Origin: Novosphingobium jiangmenense | Lineage (GTDB): Bacteria > Pseudomonadota > Alphaproteobacteria > Sphingomonadales > Sphingomonadaceae | Length of the DNA: 57,573 nt | Direction of reading: 5' to 3' | Assembly: GCF_015694345.1 (NCBI RefSeq) | Contig: NZ_JADQDC010000018.1 | Location: 1-57,573, forward strand | Part shown: positions 49,463 to 57,573 of the stretch, piece by piece | Layout: each line of letters starts with the position of its first letter | How positions within the stretch are numbered: the first letter of the stretch is position 1 | Notes under the pieces: model-generated | What the model was told of the DNA's origin: nothing | The model's input: only the letters and a program-made list of their open reading frames with translations | The model's database searches: none | Made by a program: the position numbers and the translations under genes

Positions 49463-52321
49463 TTACTTCGGCGCGGCCATTTCCTCCACCGGCAGGCCGA
49501 ACTTGTCGAGCTGCGGTTTCACCTTGGCGGCATCGCCGACAACCACCCAGACCATGCCGTCCGAGTTGATCTTCGAACGGAACGCCTTGTCCACTTCAGC
49601 GGCGGTCATCTTGCCGTAGCGAGCCGAAAGCGTTTCGTAGAAGTCGTCCGGGCGCTGGTAGTTGACGATCTTGGCAAGGCCGTCGAGCACGGCGGCGCTG
49701 GTCTCGAACATGCCGGGCAGTTCGCGGGCGCTGCCCTTGGTCGACCAGTCGAGCTCTTCAGGCGTCACGCCCTTGGTGCTGGCGTACTCGTCGATCTCGC
49801 GCTTGATCTCGACCAGCGAGTCCCCGGTACGGTCGGTCTGGACCGGGGCGATCACCTGGAAGCGGACCTTGTCGAGCGGTTCGCTGATCCCGTTGTAGGC
49901 ACCGTAGGTCCAGCCCTTGGCCTCGCGCAGGTTCATGTTGATGCGGCCGAGGAAGTTGCCGCCGAGGATGTCGTTGGCAGTGCCGAGCGCGACGGTATCG
50001 TCGGTGCCCTTGGCGTCGATGACCTTGCCGGCCATGATGAACGACTGCGGCGAGCCGGGGCGGTCGACGAGGATGACGCGGCTCTTCTGCGCCGGGATCG
50101 CGGCCGAGAAGTCCTTCACCGGGCGCGCCATGCGGTTCGAGGGCCAGTTGCCGAAGCTGTCGTCGAGCATCTTGACCACGGCATCGAGCGTGGTGTCACC
50201 GACCACGAAGATGCGCGCGGTGTCCGGGCGGAACCAGCGGGCGTGGAAGGCCAGCAGGTCCTCGCGCGTCAGCTTCTTGACGACTTCCGCGTCGCCGAGG
50301 CCGCTCGACGGGAAGGCGTAAGGGTGGCTGCCGTAGATCGTCGGCACCAGCACGCGGGCGGCCAGCGCCTGCGGGTTCTTCATCTCGGCCGAGATCGCCG
50401 TCAACTGCTGCGTGCGCACGCGCTCGAGGTCGGCAGGGGCCAACGCAGGACGGCGCACCACGTCAGCGAGCAGGCCGAGCGAAGCGCCGAGGTTGGGCGA
50501 AAGCGCATCGACCTGGAACGAGGTGAGGTCGCTGGTGGCCGAAAGCGAGATGTTGGCGCCGAGGCGTTCGCGTTCGCGCGCGAACTCCGAAGCCGAAAGC
50601 TTCTGGGTGCCTTCGTCCATCAGGCTGAGCAGCAGCGATTCGGTTCCGAGCGCCGACTTGGGATCGGCGGCGTAGCCCGCATCGAAGCTGACGCGGACCG
50701 AGACGGTCGGCACTTCGCTGCGCCTGGCGAAGTAGACCGGGATGCCGTTCTTGAGCGTCGCACGCTGGATCGCCGGGAAGTCGAGCGGGGCGAGCTGGCC
50801 GACAGCGGGAAGCTTCGAGCGGTCCGCGCCGGCAACGGCCGGGGCGGGGATGCCCTTGGCGGGCATGTCGGGATCGCGGAAGTACGCCGGATGGGCGCCG
50901 GTCGCGCTCTGGGTGTAGAACCCGCCGCGCGCTTCACCGCCCTCGGTGCGGGTGCCGGGCTCGACCGTCAGCGCAAAGGCGGGGCGCGTGAGCCACTTGG
51001 CTGCAGCCGCCTTGACTTCGGCGGGGGTCATCTTGGCGGTACGGTCAAGCTCCTGCCGGTAATGTTCGGGCGTGCCGCTGTAGAGCAGGCCCTCGGCCAG
51101 CGTCGGCGCCTTGCCGTTGAAGCCGCCGGTACGCTCCAGCCCGCGGATCTCGCTGGCGGTGGCAGAAGTTGCGGCGCGCAGCAGTTCGTCCTGGGTCGGG
51201 CCGTCCTTGATGAACTTCGCGATCTCGGCATCGAGCGCGGCTGCGACCTTGGCCGGGTCCTGCCCGGGGGTGACATCCGCCTTGATCACGAACTGCGCGG
51301 CCTGGGCGAAGACTTCGGCATCGGCCGAGACCGAGACGGCCACCTTCTGCTGGCGCACCAGCGCATCGTCGAGGCGCGAGGAGGCAAGGCCGCCCAGCAC
51401 CGATGCGGCAAGATCGAGCGGCAGGTAATCGGGGTTGTCGAGGCCCGGCACTGCCCACATGCGATAGATGCGCGTGGTGGCGACCTGGTCCTTGATCGTC
51501 TTGGCGACGGTGGCGGGCAGGGTCGGCACCGGTGCGCTGACCGGCTTGACCTGCGGACCCGGCTTTATGTCGCCGAACCACTTGTTCACCTTCTCCTTCG
51601 CGGTCGCCACGTCGATGTCACCGGCCAGGACCAGCACGGCGTTGTTCGGGCCGTAGTGATCGGTGAACCACATCTTCACGTCCTCGAGGCTGGCGGAATC
51701 GAGGTCCGCCATCGAGCCGATGGTCGAGTGGTGATAGGGGTGGCCCGAAGGGTAGAGGTTCTCGAGCTGCTCGTATTCGACGATGCCGAAGGGGTTGTTG
51801 TCGCCCTGGCGCTTCTCGTTCTGGACGACGGCGCGCTGGTTATCGAGCACCTTCTGCGTGACCGCGCCGAGCAGGTGGCCCATGCGGTCGGATTCCATCA
51901 TCAGCACCATGTCGAGCGCGGCGGTGGGCACGGTCTCGAAGTAGTTGGTGCGATCGAACCAGGTGGTGCCGTTCACGTCGGTCGCGCCGACCTGCTGCAG
52001 CGGCGTGAAGAAATCACCCGGCACGTTCTCGGTGCCGTTGAACATCAGGTGTTCGAACAGGTGGGCAAAACCGGTCTTGCCCTTGGGCTCGTTCTTGGAA
52101 CCGACGCCGTACCAGACGGAGACCGCGACCACCGGGGCCTTGCGGTCAGTGTTGACCAGCACGGTCATGCCGTTGTCGAGCTTGAAGCTTTCGTAGGGAA
52201 TCTGGACCTTCGAGACGAGGTCGGACAGAGGGGCCGGCTTCGCGTCCTGTGCCATGGCGGGCGAGGCAAGAGCAGTGGCGGCGGCAAGGGCAAGCAGGCT
52301 GGCGGAGATCTTGTGCTGCAT
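49463..52321 (-). CDS. M16 family zinc metallopeptidase, double-domain, exported
   Basis: Predicted 952-residue periplasmic peptidase made of two fused M16 units (about residues 35-470 and 510-950). A Sec signal ends AMA near residue 24. The inverted zinc motif HxxEH is H87-L-F-E90-H91 in GFAHLFEHLMFNGTEN; the second unit lacks it, as is normal for the non-catalytic half. The family includes pitrilysin and insulinase-type enzymes that degrade small peptides. The gene is divergent from the M28 peptidase across 205 bp, so two exported peptidases may share a regulated region. Confidence 0.93.
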   Translation of the reverse strand: MQHKISASLLALAAATALASPAMAQDAKPAPLSDLVSKVQIPYESFKLDNGMTVLVNTDRKAPVVAVSVWYGVGSKNEPKGKTGFAHLFEHLMFNGTENVPGDFFTPLQQVGATDVNGTTWFDRTNYFETVPTAALDMVLMMESDRMGHLLGAVTQKVLDNQRAVVQNEKRQGDNNPFGIVEYEQLENLYPSGHPYHHSTIGSMADLDSASLEDVKMWFTDHYGPNNAVLVLAGDIDVATAKEKVNKWFGDIKPGPQVKPVSAPVPTLPATVAKTIKDQVATTRIYRMWAVPGLDNPDYLPLDLAASVLGGLASSRLDDALVRQQKVAVSVSADAEVFAQAAQFVIKADVTPGQDPAKVAAALDAEIAKFIKDGPTQDELLRAATSATASEIRGLERTGGFNGKAPTLAEGLLYSGTPEHYRQELDRTAKMTPAEVKAAAAKWLTRPAFALTVEPGTRTEGGEARGGFYTQSATGAHPAYFRDPDMPAKGIPAPAVAGADRSKLPAVGQLAPLDFPAIQRATLKNGIPVYFARRSEVPTVSVRVSFDAGYAADPKSALGTESLLLSLMDEGTQKLSASEFARERERLGANISLSATSDLTSFQVDALSPNLGASLGLLADVVRRPALAPADLERVRTQQLTAISAEMKNPQALAARVLVPTIYGSHPYAFPSSGLGDAEVVKKLTREDLLAFHARWFRPDTARIFVVGDTTLDAVVKMLDDSFGNWPSNRMARPVKDFSAAIPAQKSRVILVDRPGSPQSFIMAGKVIDAKGTDDTVALGTANDILGGNFLGRINMNLREAKGWTYGAYNGISEPLDKVRFQVIAPVQTDRTGDSLVEIKREIDEYASTKGVTPEELDWSTKGSARELPGMFETSAAVLDGLAKIVNYQRPDDFYETLSARYGKMTAAEVDKAFRSKINSDGMVWVVVGDAAKVKPQLDKFGLPVEEMAAPK

Positions 52322-52526
52322 GAGCGTCCCGAGGATTGGCGACCGCAGTCGCGAAGGTTGTCTTTTGATCCGGAAGCAGATCCGCCCTGAACCGAAGCTG
52401 ATCCGCGTGCCCCCAGAAATGGTTTGATCGGAAACTTTCTAGTGCCCATCATCGCGCGCGCAAGTGGGGCGGCCCCTTGGGGCATGTGCCACTGACCCCG
52501 TTTCGACGAACGACAAAGAGAGACCG

Positions 52527-54146
52527 ATGAACGTCAAGCTGCTTGTTTCCGCCCTGTTGCTCGGCACCGCCGCCATGCCCGCCCTCGCCGAGGAGCCGGT
52601 GTTCGATGCCCAGGCCGTGCGTGCCCACGTCACGTTCCTTGCCGACGACCTGCTGGAAGGGCGCGACACGGGCAGCCGGGGCTTCGACATCGCCGCCAAC
52701 TACGTGGCCTCGCAGTTCATCGCGATGGGCCTGAAGCCCGCGGCGCCAGATGGATCGTTCTTCCAGAAGCTGACCGTGCGCGAGGCGCGGCTGGATGGTG
52801 CGCCCAGGCTGGCGCTGACTTATGGCGGCAAGGAGGTGGTCCTGTCCGAAACCGCCCAGGTGCTGGTGCGGCCGAGCCTGACCGATGCCAAGGTCGCTTT
52901 CGAGGCGCCGCTGGTCTTTGCGGGCTTCGGCTTCGACCGCCCGGACCTCGGCTTCAACGACTACAAGGGCCTCGACGTGAAGGGGAAGATCGTCGTCGTG
53001 CTGACCGGCTTCCCCAAGGGCACGCCGAGCGAACTGGGCGCGCATCTCAATTCCGACAAGGCGATGATGGCGATGAAGCGCGGCGCGATCGGCGTGATCA
53101 GCGTGCCGACGACTGAAGACAGCGCCCGCCGCCCGTGGGACAAGCGTGTCGCGATCTCGGACGGTCCGGCCAAGGGCTGGGTCGGCACCGATGGCAAGGC
53201 CTTCACCCGCACGCCGGGGATCAAGGGCGGCGCCACGCTCAACCCCGATGCCGCCGCGCCGCTGTTTGCCGCATCGGGCAAGCCGCTCGACAAGATCCTT
53301 GCCGAGGCCAACAGGACTGGCGGCAAGCCCAGGGGCTTCGCGATGAAGGCCAAGGCCAGCCTCGCCTACGCGCAGACGTGGAAGGACGTGCAGAGCGAGA
53401 ACGTCGTGGCGATGCTGCCCGGCAGCGATCCTGCGGTGGCGGGCGAATTCATCGGCATGACCGCGCACCTCGACCACATCGGCATCCACGGCAAGGGCGA
53501 GGACACGCTGCACAACGGCGCGATGGACAATGCCTCGGGCGTGGCGACGATGCTGGAAGTGGCCAAGGCCGTCGCCAAGGAAAAGCCGCGCCGTTCGGTG
53601 ATGTTCGCGGCGCTGACTGGCGAGGAAGGCGGGCTGATCGGTTCGGATTACCTCGCGCGAAATCCGGTGGTGAAGGGTGAGGTGGTCGGCCTTGTCAATT
53701 TCGACATGCCGGTGCTGACCTACATGTTCTCCGACGTCGTCGCGTTCGGCGCGGAGAATTCGACGATGGGCAAGGTCGTCGCTGATGCTGCCAAGAAGGC
53801 GGGCATCAAGCTCTCGCCTGATCCGATGCCCGAAGAGGGGCTGTTCACCCGCTCCGACCACTACCGCTTCGTCCAGCAGGGCGTGCCCGCGGTGTTCATG
53901 ATGACCGGCTTCGAAGGCCCGGGCGAGAAGGCCTTCCGCAGCTTCCTCAAGGACCACTACCACCAGCCGAGCGACGACCTGAAGCTGCCGTTCGACTGGG
54001 ACGCCGGCGCGCTCTTCGCCAAGGTCAACTACTACACCGTGATGGGCCTGGCGAACGGGGCCGAGCGGCCGAAGTGGTATGCTGGCAGCTTCTTCGGCAA
54101 GGAGTTTGCGCCCAAGGCTGCCAAGGCGGCTGATCCGGTGAAGTGA
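52527..54146 (+). CDS. M28 family zinc aminopeptidase with PA domain, exported
   Basis: Predicted 539-residue exported metallopeptidase. A signal peptide covers residues 1-21 (ending ALA). A protease-associated insert occupies roughly residues 95-260. The two-zinc M28 core shows AHLDHIGIHGKG (His), MDNASGVATM (Asp), TGEEGGLIGSDYL (Glu pair), VNFDMPVL (Asp) and RSDHYRF (His). The start was placed at the signal peptide, with AAAGAGAGA in front; an in-frame ATG 21 codons earlier is rejected. It likely trims N-terminal residues of peptides in the periplasm, matching the M16 enzyme opposite. Confidence 0.92.
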   Translation: MNVKLLVSALLLGTAAMPALAEEPVFDAQAVRAHVTFLADDLLEGRDTGSRGFDIAANYVASQFIAMGLKPAAPDGSFFQKLTVREARLDGAPRLALTYGGKEVVLSETAQVLVRPSLTDAKVAFEAPLVFAGFGFDRPDLGFNDYKGLDVKGKIVVVLTGFPKGTPSELGAHLNSDKAMMAMKRGAIGVISVPTTEDSARRPWDKRVAISDGPAKGWVGTDGKAFTRTPGIKGGATLNPDAAAPLFAASGKPLDKILAEANRTGGKPRGFAMKAKASLAYAQTWKDVQSENVVAMLPGSDPAVAGEFIGMTAHLDHIGIHGKGEDTLHNGAMDNASGVATMLEVAKAVAKEKPRRSVMFAALTGEEGGLIGSDYLARNPVVKGEVVGLVNFDMPVLTYMFSDVVAFGAENSTMGKVVADAAKKAGIKLSPDPMPEEGLFTRSDHYRFVQQGVPAVFMMTGFEGPGEKAFRSFLKDHYHQPSDDLKLPFDWDAGALFAKVNYYTVMGLANGAERPKWYAGSFFGKEFAPKAAKAADPVK

Positions 54147-54159
54147 GGTTGCGCGGGGT

Positions 54160-54282
54160 GCCCACCCCGCTGCGACTAAGCCTTTCTCCGAAAGGCCAAG
54201 TCTCGCGGCCCTCCCGCTTGCGGGAGGGCGGGGACAGGTCGTCCGACTCCCCTCCCGCAGGCGGGAGGGGCCGGGGGTGGGC
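54160..54282. repeat. GC-rich double-hairpin dispersed repeat, copy 3
   Basis: Opposite orientation to copies 1 and 2: begins GCCCACCCCGCTGCGACTAA and ends GGGGGTGGGC, with two CCCTCCCGC/GCGGGAGGG hairpins. It starts 13 bp after the M28 peptidase stop and lies before the clpB promoter. Confidence 0.85.
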
Positions 54283-54348
54283 ATCGGCACCACACATTGC
54301 TCCCGATCAAGGAACCACCCCGGTCGAGCGATGTAGCTTTTTCGTCGG

Positions 54349-54383
54349 CGCAACCCTTGTGTTGCGAAAAAGCCACACCATGT
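54349..54383 (+). promoter_or_regulatory. Sigma-32-like heat-shock promoter of clpB
   Basis: CTTGTGT at 54356 and ACCATGT at 54377-54383 fit the heat-shock sigma factor form CTTGAAA/CCCATNT at the usual spacing. The -35 part overlaps the inverted repeat CGCAAC-N6-GTTGCG (54349-54366). The clpB start codon is 29 bp after the -10. Confidence 0.55.
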
Positions 54384-54411
54384 CTTGCGCAACAGGAGGA
54401 CACTCGACCTT

Positions 54412-56991
<2,580 letters not shown>

Positions 56992-56996
56992 TCGGG

Positions 56997-57024
56997 AAAG
57001 GGGCTGCTGCGGTGGCCCCTTTTT
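56997..57024 (+). terminator. Intrinsic terminator of clpB
   Basis: AAAGGGGC pairs with GCCCCTTT across a ten-base loop and leads into TTTTT, five bases after the clpB stop. Confidence 0.9.
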
Positions 57025-57075
57025 CGTTGGGCACACCCCTTCGCGCTGCGCGGAGGTGTTGTGTTTCTTGATACG

Positions 57076-57202
57076 CACGCAAAGCCGCAAAGACGCGAAG
57101 AGGCCGCGCTCGCCGCAGGCGTCCCACAGCCCAATACGCCCCGATCCACCCGCACCGTCGCACCAGAGCGCCACCCCTTCGCGTCTTCGCGTCTTTGCGT
57201 GA
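57076..57202. repeat. Inverted repeat of the CGCAAAGACGCGAAG type
   Basis: CACGCAAAGCCGCAAAGACG plus CGAAG at 57076-57100 is inverted at 57177-57202 as CTTCGCGTCTTCGCGTCTTT plus GCGTG. The arms enclose about 75 bp without a gene. This sequence type is another frequent non-coding repeat in alphaproteobacterial genomes. The intervening and flanking bases (57025-57226) hold no supported coding region. Confidence 0.7.
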
Positions 57203-57226
57203 GATCACTCTGGCGCGGCGCTGATT

Positions 57227-57347
57227 GCCCACCCCGCTGCGACCAGGTTCGCTTCGCTCTCCAAGTCTCGCGGCCCTCCCGCTTGCGGGAGGGCAAGACG
57301 CAACGCTCGTTCTCCCCTCCCGCAGGCGGGAGGGGTTGGGGGTGGGC
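57227..57347. repeat. GC-rich double-hairpin dispersed repeat, copy 4
   Basis: Same orientation as copy 3: starts GCCCACCCCGCTGCGACCAG, ends GTTGGGGGTGGGC, with two CCCTCCCGC/GCGGGAGGG hairpins. It directly follows the inverted repeat at 57076-57202, making a repeat cluster after clpB. Confidence 0.85.
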
Positions 57348-57573
57348 ATTGCGGATACGCGATACGGCAGGTCATCCGCTGGCGAGTGCGGACGGTAACG
57401 CCGGAGGGATAAGCACAGATCGCGCGACCGGTGCGGGTGCCGTCGTGGCACGCGCGGGGAGGGCGCGGGACCGGTTGCGAATGGCCGGGGGGCGGTTCCG
57501 GGCCCCTGGTCGGCTCAGCCTGAGGGCGGACATATGTGAGAGGACGAAGCTGTGGCAGCGGCTCGCGGGCTGC
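57348..57573. other. Unassigned right-edge stretch
   Basis: These 226 bases show no coding region with a ribosome site or recognisable protein, and no tRNA or other RNA I can name. The sequence is GC-rich with several short palindromes. It may be the promoter or leader of a feature beyond the edge. Confidence 0.3.

Noticed and set aside
57348..57573. RNase P RNA, tmRNA or 6S RNA at the right edge
   Set aside because: The conserved sequence blocks of these RNAs were not recognised; the region stays unassigned.

Overview
The window reads as chromosomal DNA of a high-GC alphaproteobacterium of the order Sphingomonadales, most plausibly Novosphingobium or a close relative. The pointers are a near-textbook LigM O-demethylase, LigF-like glutathione transferases, COQ9 and ATP12 homologues, GANTC methylation sites clustered at one promoter, and several families of dispersed palindromic repeats of the kind common in sphingomonads. 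The species cannot be fixed from sequence reading alone.

Left third (about 0.1-22.5 kb) is an accessory catabolic region. Nearly every gene there has the same GGGAGAG-type ribosome binding site. It holds three NTF2/SnoaL-like proteins, two lipoprotein quinohaemoprotein (PQQ plus cytochrome c) dehydrogenases, a DUF3237 protein, a vanillyl-alcohol-oxidase/p-cresol-methylhydroxylase-type flavoprotein with its cytochrome c, a small Tat-exported protein, three glutathione transferases (two LigF-like), an acyl-CoA ligase, an aldehyde dehydrogenase, an amidohydrolase, an SDR, two alpha/beta hydrolases, a VOC protein, and the C1 branch purU / ligM-metF. My reading is a catabolon for methoxylated, probably lignin-derived guaiacyl compounds: side chains are oxidised in the periplasm by flavocytochrome and PQQ enzymes, ether or C-C bonds are cut by GST and NTF2-like enzymes, the side chain goes through aldehyde and CoA-ester steps, and LigM removes the methyl group to tetrahydrofolate, which MetF and PurU help recycle. 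The exact substrate is not visible. No regulator or transporter gene lies in the cluster, but palindromic operator candidates sit at 1023, 4897, 7480, 12836 and 19408.

Middle and right (22.6-57 kb) are mostly housekeeping. In order: riboflavin genes ribE-ribD with a coiled-coil membrane protein; a metallopeptidase, a YcgN-like cysteine-cluster protein and an SCO1 copper chaperone; an ankyrin protein and COQ9; feoAB behind a Fur-like box; ssb; a low-GC two-gene island of unknown function (30.95-31.72 kb); queE; valS; an Mla-type lipid ABC transporter operon; ATP12, HAD, PaiB-like, RluC-type and crcB genes in one tight minus-strand string; rpsU; an FKBP isomerase behind four GANTC sites; gatC-gatA-[acyltransferase]-gatB; two small proteins; an M16 double-domain peptidase divergent from an M28 peptidase; and clpB behind a sigma-32-like promoter.

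Four copies of a roughly 122-bp GC-rich double-hairpin repeat follow gene ends at 22.5, 30.2, 54.2 and 57.2 kb. Two copies of a second palindromic repeat occur at 1966 and 32492; the first has become part of the N-terminus of a PQQ dehydrogenase. No rRNA, tRNA, CRISPR array, transposase or phage gene was recognised.
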